Origin: Prevotella sp.
GTDB taxonomy: Bacteria > Bacteroidota > Bacteroidia > Bacteroidales > Bacteroidaceae
Direction: 5' to 3'
Assembly (NCBI GenBank): GCA_017447515.1
Contig: JAFSNG010000004.1
Location: 1-57,588, forward strand
Length of the DNA stretch: 57,588 bases
Part shown: in pieces, positions 25,073 to 33,315 of the stretch
Numbering within the stretch: the first letter of the stretch is position 1
Layout: the number at the start of each line of letters is the position of its first letter
Program-made: the position numbers and the translations under genes
The notes under the pieces: model-generated
Databases searched by the model: none
Told to the model about the DNA's origin: nothing
The model's input: the letters and a program-made list of their open reading frames with translations, nothing else

Positions 25073-27301
25073 ATGAAAAAAACGCTAATTACAGCCTGTG
25101 CGCTGTTTCTGACTTCTGCGGCGACATTCGCACAGTTGTCAACAAACCCAGACAAGTTCCTGGGTAACATCACCACGAGTTATAATAACGATGTGGATAC
25201 TCATGGATTTATCTTTTCCGACTATTGGAATCAGATAACTCCCGAGAATTGCACCAAATGGGATGCCATCGAGCCTTCACGCGGCAATTTCACCTTTGGC
25301 AATGCTGACAAATCGGCCAACTATGCCGAAAAGCACAACTTCCCGTTTAAGTATCACACGCTCATCTGGGGCGGTCAGTATCCCGGTTGGATGGACAATC
25401 TTTCGATACCGGAGCAATACAACGCCATTGTCGAGTATTTCGATGCTGTGAAGGAACACTATCCTGATCTGGAGATAGTCGACGTAGTGAACGAGGCTAT
25501 TAATGAGCCTAATGCTGTTCATGCCCCTGCGCCATACAGGGCAGCACTGGGTGGCGAAGGACGTACAGGCTACGACTGGATTATCAAAGCCTTCGAATTG
25601 GCACACGAACGCTGGCCAAACACCATCCTTATCTATAACGACTACAATACTTTCCAATATAATACCGATCAGTATATCCGACTTGTACAGGCATTGCGCG
25701 ACGCTGGTGCTCCCGTCGATGCCTACGGTTGTCAAAGTCACGACCTGGGCGGTGTTGACCGTAGCACCTTCGAGGCCGCTATGGCGAAGCTTCAGAACGC
25801 GCTGAAGATGCCTATGTACATTACCGAATATGACATTGGCGATTCCAACGACAGCAATCAGAAGTGGAACTATATGCAGCACTTCCCCGTTATGTGGGAA
25901 GCCGACTACTGCGCTGGTGTCACCATCTGGGGTTGGATTTACGGAAATACGTGGACTACCGACGGCAATTCCGGCCTGATTCGTGATGGTAAGGAGCGTT
26001 CTGCTCTGAAGTGGCTGCGCGAATACATGCAGACCGAGCCTGCCGAGACTGCCAAGAGTCCTTACCCTGAATTCAAGAAGGAGGCCTCCATCTATGTACA
26101 CCCTGCTGCCATGAAGGTGGCCAAGAAGGACGTGCTGCCCATCAAGGTGCGTGCTACGATGGCAACGAAGACCATTGAGAAGATAGACCTCTATGTCGGT
26201 GACGAACTGGTTGCCACTATGACCGAGGAACCCTATATCGCTGAATATGAAGTGGGCTCTTCGACGGGTACAAAGACCGTGAAGGCTGTTGTTACCACTA
26301 CCGACGGCTCCACTTACGAACGTCTGGCGCGCTTCAACGTTGCGAATGGTTCAAAGCGTGAACCTTATGGCGAGACGGTGCCCGTCCTTCCCGGTGTTGT
26401 TCAGGCCGAAGAATACGACAAGGGCATGTCGGGCGTGTCCTACAATAAGGTGCTTCGCGACAACTTCACCACCACCTCACTCAAGGACGGTGCGTGGATG
26501 GAATACACGGTGGATGTGGCCGAGGATGGATTCTATATCATGGAAGCCGAGGTGGCCTCCAAGAAGTCTGACGGTTTGCTTCACCTCTCAGAATACGGTT
26601 TCGACGACCTTACCTTCTTCACCAATTTCACTGAGGTGCCCAATACCGGCAGCACGACTGAGTTCAAGACCATGCGCTGTCCGCTGATAAAGCCGCTGAG
26701 TGCCGGACGTCACATCCTTTGTCTGAATATCGACAAGGGGGGCTTCTACGTCAAGAGCATGAACTTCAAGCTCGCGACGACCTTCGACGTACCGGGTACT
26801 GTCGAGGCCGAGGACTACTTCAACGGCAATGCTGACATCGTTCAGACTGCTGACGGCTATGCCTTGGGCAATGTTACTGCTGACACTTGGGCTGAATATC
26901 TCGTCGACGTCACCCAGGCAGGCAAGTACTCTTACGAGGCCACTGTCTCGTCGGCTGTTGACGGTTCGAAGTTCTCCATTGTGCTGATAGAGAGCGACGG
27001 TACTGAGAAGTCGTTGGCCACCGTCACCGTACCGAATACCGGCAGCAACGACACCTATCAGGTGAAGTCGGGCAAGATTCGCAATACGATTCCGGAAGGT
27101 CAGCAACGCCTGCGTGTCAAAGTCACCGCTGGCAATTGCAACATCGACAAACTGAAGCTCATCTGCACCGAGACGGGTATCGACGAGGTAACGCGCGACG
27201 ACATGGCTGCTGGCGCATCCTACAATCTTGCTGGTCAGCAGGTGGATGCCGGCTACAAGGGTATCATTATCCGCAACGGAAAGAAGATAATTAATAGATA
27301 A
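25073..27301 (+). CDS. GH10 endo-xylanase with Ig-like and two CBM6/35-like domains
   Basis: Secreted endo-beta-1,4-xylanase. The 742 residues have a signal peptide (ITACALFLTSAATFA) and a GH10 barrel (about 25-325) with acid/base Glu 141 in DVVNEAIN and nucleophile Glu 252 in ITEYDIG. An Ig-like domain (about 340-430) is followed by two beta-sandwich modules beginning VVQAEEYDKG (about 443) and TVEAEDYFNG (about 578), typical of CBM6/CBM35. The last 40 residues (TGIDEV, then YNLAGQQV, KGIIIRNGKK) match the tail of the 55830 protein and look like a T9SS-type or related sorting tail. The spacing loop of the barrel is short compared with the second GH10 here. Confidence 0.92.
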   Translation: MKKTLITACALFLTSAATFAQLSTNPDKFLGNITTSYNNDVDTHGFIFSDYWNQITPENCTKWDAIEPSRGNFTFGNADKSANYAEKHNFPFKYHTLIWGGQYPGWMDNLSIPEQYNAIVEYFDAVKEHYPDLEIVDVVNEAINEPNAVHAPAPYRAALGGEGRTGYDWIIKAFELAHERWPNTILIYNDYNTFQYNTDQYIRLVQALRDAGAPVDAYGCQSHDLGGVDRSTFEAAMAKLQNALKMPMYITEYDIGDSNDSNQKWNYMQHFPVMWEADYCAGVTIWGWIYGNTWTTDGNSGLIRDGKERSALKWLREYMQTEPAETAKSPYPEFKKEASIYVHPAAMKVAKKDVLPIKVRATMATKTIEKIDLYVGDELVATMTEEPYIAEYEVGSSTGTKTVKAVVTTTDGSTYERLARFNVANGSKREPYGETVPVLPGVVQAEEYDKGMSGVSYNKVLRDNFTTTSLKDGAWMEYTVDVAEDGFYIMEAEVASKKSDGLLHLSEYGFDDLTFFTNFTEVPNTGSTTEFKTMRCPLIKPLSAGRHILCLNIDKGGFYVKSMNFKLATTFDVPGTVEAEDYFNGNADIVQTADGYALGNVTADTWAEYLVDVTQAGKYSYEATVSSAVDGSKFSIVLIESDGTEKSLATVTVPNTGSNDTYQVKSGKIRNTIPEGQQRLRVKVTAGNCNIDKLKLICTETGIDEVTRDDMAAGASYNLAGQQVDAGYKGIIIRNGKKIINR

Positions 27302-27314
27302 GTTAATAAGCACT

Positions 27315-29177
27315 ATGAAGAAGATTTTATGTGTTGTCTGTGCGCTGTGCTGTCAGTTGATGGCGCAGGCACAGCCCGCCGGAGGCTTTGGCGGCTTCCA
27401 GGCTCCGAAAGTAGACCTTCCCACCTCTCAGGAGTGGAAGGATGTTAATTATGCTGGCGATGACCAGGTCTATCACACCTGCGACATCTACCTGCCCAAG
27501 AAGGAGGCAGCCAGCTATCCCGTCGTTATCCACATCTACGGCAGTGCGTGGTTTAACAATAATGGCAAGGGCATGGCCGACCTTGGCACTATCGGCCGTT
27601 CGCTGCTCGAAGCCGGCTATGCCGTCGTTTGCCCTAACCACCGCTCCAGTATGGATGCCAAGTGGCCTGCACAGATTCACGACATCCGTGCCGTCATCCG
27701 TTTCGTGCGTGGTGAGGCTGCGAAGTATAAGTTCGATACGTCGTTCATCGCCACCAGCGGCTTCTCCAGCGGTGGCCATCTGGCCTCTATCGCCGCTACC
27801 ACCACTGGCCTGAAGCAGACGAAAGTAGGTACCTACGATATTGACCTCGAAGGCACCATTGGCAATTTCCTCGGCGAGAGCAGCAGTGTCAATGCTGCCT
27901 GCGACTGGTCTGGCCCCGTCGACCTCACCAATATGGACTGCGGCGAGGGTATGAAGATGGGCGAAAACAGCCCTGAGGACGTACTGCTCAATTCGAAGCT
28001 GGCCAAAGAGCCCGACAAGTATCGCAGTCTCAGTGCCACCTACTATGTCAATAAGAACAATCCTCCCATCATCATCTTCCACGGCGATAAAGACAATGTC
28101 GTACCCAACTGTCAGGGCAAAGAGTTCTACGAGCTGCTGAAGGCTGCCGGTGTCAAGACCGAGGCCACTTTCCCTGCTGAGGGCGGCCACGGCGGTCCCC
28201 AGATGTACACCGACCAGAACCTCAAGAAGATGGTCTGTTTCCTCGACTGCGTGCGTAAGGGCGAAGGATGCTGTAAGGACAGCATAAAGAAAGACGGTTG
28301 CTGCAACAAGGAGGAAGGCTGTTGTGGCAAGCATGATGCCAAGACGCGCATCCTCGAGGACGGCGGTACAGGTGCCTACAAGGCCATTATGAAGGAAGAG
28401 CCCACACTGCCCGAGCACACCGTTTTCGTGCCTCAGAACCTCTCTGCCTTCGGTCCCGCCAAGCTGCTGCCCGTGCTCGTCTGGGGCAATGGTGCCTGCG
28501 CCAACTCACCCTTTGAGCACATGAATTTCCTTAACGAGATAGCCTCCAACGGCTTCATCGTTCTCGCCACGGGTAACATCCCCATGACCGACGAGTGGTA
28601 CAAGGGCCCCATGTCGCGTTCTGAGCAGCAGATAGAGTCCATCGACTGGATCATTGCCCAGAATGCCGACCCCAAGTCGCCGTACTATCAGAAGATTGAT
28701 ACCAAGGCTATTTGTGTTGCCGGCATGTCGTGCGGCGGCTTGCAGACGCTCTTCAACTGTGCCGACCCTCGCATAAAAGCGCTCATGATTTGCAATAGCG
28801 GACTCTTCAATCAGGAAAACGCCGGACAGGCTGTCGGCGGCATGCCTATGCCCAAGAAGGAGAAGCTCAATGAGATTCATACACCTATTATGTATATGCT
28901 CGGCGGTCCTGAGGACATCGCCTATGGCAACGGCATGGACGACTTCAAGCGCATCCAGCACGTTCCCTGTTGCGCCATCAATTTCCCCGTAGGACACGGC
29001 GGCACTTACCGCCAACCTCACGGTGGCGAGTTCACCATTCCCGCCCTTGCCTGGCTCCAGTGGCAGCTGCAGGGCAACAAGGATGCCGCTAAGATGTTCA
29101 TCGGCAAGAACCCTGGGCTCCTCCAGCGCAAGGACTGGACCCTCGAGAGTAACAAACTCTTCCAAAAGCTGAAGTAA
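27315..29177 (+). CDS. Secreted two-domain alpha/beta-hydrolase (probable xylan esterase) with Cys-rich linker
   Basis: Two esterase-type domains in one chain. After a signal peptide, domain 1 (about 35-315) has the elbow GFSSGG with Ser 151, HGDKD (Asp 260) and GGHGG (His 292). Domain 2 (about 345-600) has GMSCGG with Ser 472 and a GHGG (His 561). The linker at 317-340 holds three adjacent Cys-Cys pairs (319-320, 329-330, 336-337), which might form disulfides or bind metal. Co-location with xylanases suggests removal of acetyl or aromatic esters from xylan; specificity is inferred. It lies 13 bases after GH10 and one base before the next gene. Confidence 0.82.
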   Translation: MKKILCVVCALCCQLMAQAQPAGGFGGFQAPKVDLPTSQEWKDVNYAGDDQVYHTCDIYLPKKEAASYPVVIHIYGSAWFNNNGKGMADLGTIGRSLLEAGYAVVCPNHRSSMDAKWPAQIHDIRAVIRFVRGEAAKYKFDTSFIATSGFSSGGHLASIAATTTGLKQTKVGTYDIDLEGTIGNFLGESSSVNAACDWSGPVDLTNMDCGEGMKMGENSPEDVLLNSKLAKEPDKYRSLSATYYVNKNNPPIIIFHGDKDNVVPNCQGKEFYELLKAAGVKTEATFPAEGGHGGPQMYTDQNLKKMVCFLDCVRKGEGCCKDSIKKDGCCNKEEGCCGKHDAKTRILEDGGTGAYKAIMKEEPTLPEHTVFVPQNLSAFGPAKLLPVLVWGNGACANSPFEHMNFLNEIASNGFIVLATGNIPMTDEWYKGPMSRSEQQIESIDWIIAQNADPKSPYYQKIDTKAICVAGMSCGGLQTLFNCADPRIKALMICNSGLFNQENAGQAVGGMPMPKKEKLNEIHTPIMYMLGGPEDIAYGNGMDDFKRIQHVPCCAINFPVGHGGTYRQPHGGEFTIPALAWLQWQLQGNKDAAKMFIGKNPGLLQRKDWTLESNKLFQKLK

Positions 29178-29178
29178 T

Positions 29179-29868
29179 ATGAAGACCAATACCTTTTTCC
29201 TGAGAATGGCAGTTGCCGCTCTGTTGCTGGTAGCTGCTCAGAGTGAAGCACAGGCACAGTTCAATAGTTTGCTGAATCGTGCCAAGTCGAAAGTCACACA
29301 GAAGGCCGAGCAGGTAGTGCAGCAAACGGCCGACGAAGTGTTGAACGGCAACGACCAGCCCACGCAGACTACTCCCCAACAGACGCAGCAGACCGAGGTA
29401 GACCAGACCACATCTGCCACTGTCAAGGCCGCGCCGGAAGCCACCACCCAGCCTGCAACCACGACGACCACTACCCGTCCGAAAGTGTCTACCGCCCGTC
29501 CCGCCCAGCAGGCCAGCCGCAACACGAAGCAGAACCTGTGGTGGGGCGGCAGCATCTTCGGCGAGCTGCGCCCCGACGGCAACGTCATTATCAACGGCTC
29601 GTCGCAGGGTAAGATTCAGAATGGCAACATCTGGGTCGGCGGCAGTATAGAAGGCAAGATAGAGAACAATGGCGATATCCGCAAGGGTGGCAGCATTGTT
29701 GGCAAAGTCGAGGCCAACGGCAACGTACGCCTCGGTGGTTCCGTCATTGGCAAGATAGAGGACAACGGCAATGTCTGGCGGGGCGGCAGCGTCGTAGGCA
29801 AGGTCAACAATATGACTGATAAGCGCAAAATCGCCGTCATCTATTTCTTCGGATTTTACCGCTTCTGA
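29179..29868 (+). CDS. Exported protein with six 16-residue GGSIxGKIExNG repeats
   Basis: Function not recognised. The 229 residues have a signal peptide (AVAALLLVAAQSEAQA), a short helical segment, a Thr/Gln/Pro-rich linker (about 58-115) and from about 121 to 211 six repeats of roughly 16 residues with the core GGSI-GKIE-NG. Such short repeats usually build a beta-helix, as in bactofilins, which makes a surface or periplasmic scaffold plausible. The start follows the esterase stop by one base, so it is co-transcribed and perhaps coupled. The C-terminus is short and aromatic (VIYFFGFYRF). Confidence 0.65.
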   Translation: MKTNTFFLRMAVAALLLVAAQSEAQAQFNSLLNRAKSKVTQKAEQVVQQTADEVLNGNDQPTQTTPQQTQQTEVDQTTSATVKAAPEATTQPATTTTTTRPKVSTARPAQQASRNTKQNLWWGGSIFGELRPDGNVIINGSSQGKIQNGNIWVGGSIEGKIENNGDIRKGGSIVGKVEANGNVRLGGSVIGKIEDNGNVWRGGSVVGKVNNMTDKRKIAVIYFFGFYRF

Positions 29869-29897
29869 ACTAGAAGATTTCAGATATTAGAAGATAT

Positions 29898-31781
29898 ATG
29901 CAAAAAGAAAACAATGCTCAGGCCAAGGGGCGGGGCATAATGGGAATGGTGAGACGACACCCCGCCACGGTGGCGTGGGTGGCGGCACTGGTGGTAACAG
30001 CCGCGGTGCTGCTCGTATGTGAGCGCCACGTCTTGTGGAAAATTCAGGAGCAGAGTCTGTGGCTGGATACGCCGGCATTCTTCAGGGAGATGATGGTGGT
30101 GCCGGGCGGCCTGCTGATGTATGTGGGCTGCTTCCTGACGCAATTGCTGTACTGGCCGTGGCTGGGTGTTGCGGTTTTGTGCGTGTGGTGGTTCGGGCTG
30201 ATGTGTCTGATGCGTCGGACGTTCCGCGTTGGCGAGCCGTGGGCTGCGCTACTGCTGGTGCCGGTGGCGCTGCTGTTGGTGGCGAACACTGACATGGGCT
30301 ACTGGATATACCCCATCAAGTTGCGGGGCTGGTACTTCGATGCGACGGTGGGCGTGACGGCGACGGTGGCGCTGTTGTGGGCTTTCCGCAGTTTGTCAGA
30401 GTCGAGGCTGTGGCGTAGGGTGCTGATGGTGGCTGTGGCGGCGTTGGGCTATCCGCTGCTAGGCAGCTATGCGCTGGCGGCCGTGGTGCTGATGGCGCTG
30501 TGGTGCTGGCGGTTGGACGGCGAGAAGTGGCAGTCTGTGGCTGACAGCGTCGTTGCGCTGGTGCTGGTGGCTGCGGTGCCGCTGTTGTGCTATCGTTTTG
30601 TGTATTACCAGACGAACATGGTGAACCTGTGGTGGACGGCTCTGCCCACGTTTAAGATACTGGAGGAATATCCCGTGTACTATGTGCCGTATGCATTGCT
30701 GGGTGTATGCTTGGTGGCGTTGACGGTCAAAGGTCAAAGGTCAAAGGCTGGAGGTCAAAGGTCGGAGGTCGAAGGTCAAAGGTCATACATCATACCTCTT
30801 GCATCAACCGCAGTGGTGCTGCTGCTGACGGTGTATGGCGTGTGGTATGGGTGGATGAAGGACGAGAACTTCCACCGCGAGGTGGCCATGGAGCACTATG
30901 TGGAGCAGACGCGCTGGGAGGACGTGCTGGAGGAAGCTGCCAAACAGCAGGATGTTCCGACGCGGGCGGTGGTGGTGATGCGGAATCTGGCACTGTCGCG
31001 ACTGGGTCGCCAGAGCACGGAGATGTACCGCTACACCAACGGTTCGAAGCAGCCTGCGTCACCGTTCCCCCTGCAGATGTCGATGATAGCGGGCGCCCCG
31101 ATGTACTACCACTACGGTATGTTGAACGACTGTCACCACATGTGCGTCGAGGCTGGTGTGGAATACGGCTGGCGGGCGCAGCACCTGAAATACATGGCGC
31201 GCTGTGGGCTGATGGGCAACGAGGTGAGCGTGATGTACAAATACACGGGGCTGTTGAAGCATACGCTGTTTCACGGCTCGTGGGCTGAACACTTAGAGAC
31301 GTTGCAGCAGCCCGACAAGAAGGCTGAGGACAAGGAGACGGGGCCCGTTACGCACATGTTGCATTACCCCGACGTGGTGGGTACCGACCATGGCTATGCG
31401 GAGAAATACGTGATGAACCACCTGGCCGCGCTGGACGACGCAGATCGGTACTTCCAGGAGCAGTGCCTGTTGGCAACGTTATGGACAAAGAACAGCGACC
31501 AGTTCTGGCACCGCTTTGTGAAATACCTGAGTCAGCATCGCGGCGAGACGATTCCCCGCTACTATCAGGAGGCCGCCTATCTGTACATCATGACGCAGGA
31601 GGATGCGCCGCTTGACGTGCCTATCGACGAAAGCATCAAGCGGACGTATAAGGAGTTTACCGACCTGTTGCCGCGATACAACGGCATGGATGTGAAGGAG
31701 GTGCGCAAGAAGTTGTATCCGCTGTATGGCGATACGTATTTTTTCGAGTATTACATGTTTGACGACATCGTGTACCTGTAA
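29898..31781 (+). CDS. DUF6057-like multi-pass membrane protein
   Basis: Function unknown. The 627 residues have about seven to nine hydrophobic spans in the first 320 residues (for example WVAALVVTAAVLLVC, then LLLVPVALLLVA) and a large soluble C-terminal half rich in aromatic and charged residues (MEHYVEQTRWEDVLEEAAKQ, typical of TPR-like helices). Residues 276-297 (QRS repeated every seven residues) are coded by the heptamer array 30725-30787 and fall in the loop before the last membrane span. I recognise the overall form as Bacteroidales DUF6057 from memory. The next gene is a CxxCH lipoprotein and the two are probably a unit. Confidence 0.65.
   Translation: MQKENNAQAKGRGIMGMVRRHPATVAWVAALVVTAAVLLVCERHVLWKIQEQSLWLDTPAFFREMMVVPGGLLMYVGCFLTQLLYWPWLGVAVLCVWWFGLMCLMRRTFRVGEPWAALLLVPVALLLVANTDMGYWIYPIKLRGWYFDATVGVTATVALLWAFRSLSESRLWRRVLMVAVAALGYPLLGSYALAAVVLMALWCWRLDGEKWQSVADSVVALVLVAAVPLLCYRFVYYQTNMVNLWWTALPTFKILEEYPVYYVPYALLGVCLVALTVKGQRSKAGGQRSEVEGQRSYIIPLASTAVVLLLTVYGVWYGWMKDENFHREVAMEHYVEQTRWEDVLEEAAKQQDVPTRAVVVMRNLALSRLGRQSTEMYRYTNGSKQPASPFPLQMSMIAGAPMYYHYGMLNDCHHMCVEAGVEYGWRAQHLKYMARCGLMGNEVSVMYKYTGLLKHTLFHGSWAEHLETLQQPDKKAEDKETGPVTHMLHYPDVVGTDHGYAEKYVMNHLAALDDADRYFQEQCLLATLWTKNSDQFWHRFVKYLSQHRGETIPRYYQEAAYLYIMTQEDAPLDVPIDESIKRTYKEFTDLLPRYNGMDVKEVRKKLYPLYGDTYFFEYYMFDDIVYL
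30725..30787 (+). repeat. Heptamer array inside the DUF6057-like gene, unit GGTCAAA, 9 copies
   Basis: Units start at 30725, 30732, 30739, 30746, 30753, 30760, 30767, 30774 and 30781; a tenth at 30788 is decayed. Five of the nine are exact GGTCAAA. Total 63 bases, 21 codons, so the frame is kept and the peptide has a 7-residue period. Confidence 0.9.
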
Positions 31782-31784
31782 GAT

Positions 31785-31798
31785 GTTTGAAGTTTGAA
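31785..31798 (+). repeat. Two copies of GTTTGAA before the CxxCH lipoprotein gene
   Basis: GTTTGAA occurs at 31785-31791 and 31792-31798. Only two units, listed because it sits in the same position (just before a start codon) as longer arrays in the window. Confidence 0.4.
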
Positions 31799-31802
31799 TT
31801 TT

Positions 31803-33311
31803 ATGAAAAGACATATATTATTGATGATGGTGGCGGTGGTGATGACCGCCTGTGGAGTGAAGGCTCCGGAGGAATATACGGCGTCGCGCGACATGCCCGA
31901 CATTTACCCCGACTACAAGGGCGTGACGGTGCCGGTGAACATGGCGCCGCTGACGTTTGAGATGAACAACAGGGCCGACAACATGGTGGCGCGGTTCACC
32001 GTGGACGACGAAGAGCTGTTGTTGGAGGGCGCGAAGATAGAACCCAGCGAGGACGAATGGCAGCGGCTGGTGGAGAAAGCCCTGGACAAGAGCATCGCTG
32101 TGGAGGTGTACGCCCGCTACGACGGTGAGTGGACGAAGTACAAGCCGTTCGACATCCACGTGTCGAAGGACAGCATCGACCCTTACCTGAGCTACCGCCT
32201 GATCTATCCGTCGTACGTCAGCTATGAGGAACTGACCATCAGCCAGCGTTGTCTGGAGAACTACGACGAGAGCGTCATCTACGACAACATCCTGTGTAGC
32301 ACGGAGGGCGAGAAGGGTGGTCAGTGCATCAACTGCCACAACTACCAGCAGTTTAACCCTGAGCGCATGCAGTTCCACGCTCGTCAGAACATGGGCGGAA
32401 CGGTCATCGCCTACGACGGCAAGATGCGGAAAATCAATATGCGCAACGACTCCATCCTGTCGGCAGGTGTGTATCCCGCCTGGCACCCGTGGCTGAAACT
32501 CATCGTTTATTCCACGAACCTGACGAGTCAGACGTTCCAGGTGACAGACCCGAACAAGATTGAGGTGTTCGACGCCGAGAGCGACATGATAGCCTACGAC
32601 GTGGAGCGCAATGAGGTGACGAACATCGAGAACGACCCCAACGAGCTGGAGGTATTCCCCTGCTGGGCGCCCGACGGCAAGTCGCTGTATTATTGCAGTG
32701 CGCACTTCGAATACGCCGACTCGGCGGATCGCGGAGGGCAAATCATCAGTCGGCGCAGGGAGGTGAAATACAATATCTATAAGAAGTCGTTCGACCCCGA
32801 GACGATGACTTTCGGTGAGCGGCGACTGGTGTTTGACGCTGCAGGACTGGGCATGAGTGCCACATTGCCCCGCGTATCGCCCGACGGCCGGTGGCTGGTG
32901 TTCACGATGGGAAAATATGGTGTATTCCACATTTGGCACCGCGATGGTGACCTGTGGCTGATGGACCTGAGGACGGGTACGCCGCGCCCGTTGCACGAAA
33001 TCAATTCGAAGGACACGGAGAGCTACCATTCATGGTCGAGCAACAGCCATTGGCTGGTGTTCAGCAGCCGTCGCTATGACGGTGAGTATACGCGTCCGTT
33101 CTTTGCCCATGTTGACGAGAAAGGCAATTGGTCGAAGCCCTTTGAGTTGCCGTGTGCCGACCCGGACTTCCACCGCCAGTTCATGAAGTGCTACAATGTA
33201 CCGGAATTCATGAAAAATGCGGTGACGATTAAACCTCAGGAGTTTGCTGACGTCTTAAAAGGAGAGGCTGAAGCTGTGAAGTATGTGTCCAGACTGAACC
33301 GACACAAGTAA
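31803..33311 (+). CDS. Lipoprotein with CxxCH motif and beta-propeller (PD40/TolB-like)
   Basis: Function unknown. From ATG 31803 the 502-residue product has a lipobox (VVMTAC, Cys 17), an N-terminal region of about 130 residues, then GGQCINCHN with a single CxxCH at 175-179, the pattern for covalent heme c. From about residue 215 come propeller-type blades (YPAWHPWLKLIVYSTN, CWAPDGKSLYYCS, RVSPDGRWLVFTM). Such proteins are often labelled cytochrome c biogenesis proteins in Bacteroidales. One heme motif in an anaerobe's surface protein is odd; the Cys residues might instead form a disulfide. It is coupled to the DUF6057-like gene. Confidence 0.72.
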   Translation: MKRHILLMMVAVVMTACGVKAPEEYTASRDMPDIYPDYKGVTVPVNMAPLTFEMNNRADNMVARFTVDDEELLLEGAKIEPSEDEWQRLVEKALDKSIAVEVYARYDGEWTKYKPFDIHVSKDSIDPYLSYRLIYPSYVSYEELTISQRCLENYDESVIYDNILCSTEGEKGGQCINCHNYQQFNPERMQFHARQNMGGTVIAYDGKMRKINMRNDSILSAGVYPAWHPWLKLIVYSTNLTSQTFQVTDPNKIEVFDAESDMIAYDVERNEVTNIENDPNELEVFPCWAPDGKSLYYCSAHFEYADSADRGGQIISRRREVKYNIYKKSFDPETMTFGERRLVFDAAGLGMSATLPRVSPDGRWLVFTMGKYGVFHIWHRDGDLWLMDLRTGTPRPLHEINSKDTESYHSWSSNSHWLVFSSRRYDGEYTRPFFAHVDEKGNWSKPFELPCADPDFHRQFMKCYNVPEFMKNAVTIKPQEFADVLKGEAEAVKYVSRLNRHK

Positions 33312-33315
33312 GAAG

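Noticed and set aside
29870-29897. Possible array AGAAGAT before the DUF6057-like gene
   Set aside because: AGAAGAT recurs twice 17 bases apart, but no constant 7-, 8- or 9-base register links them.
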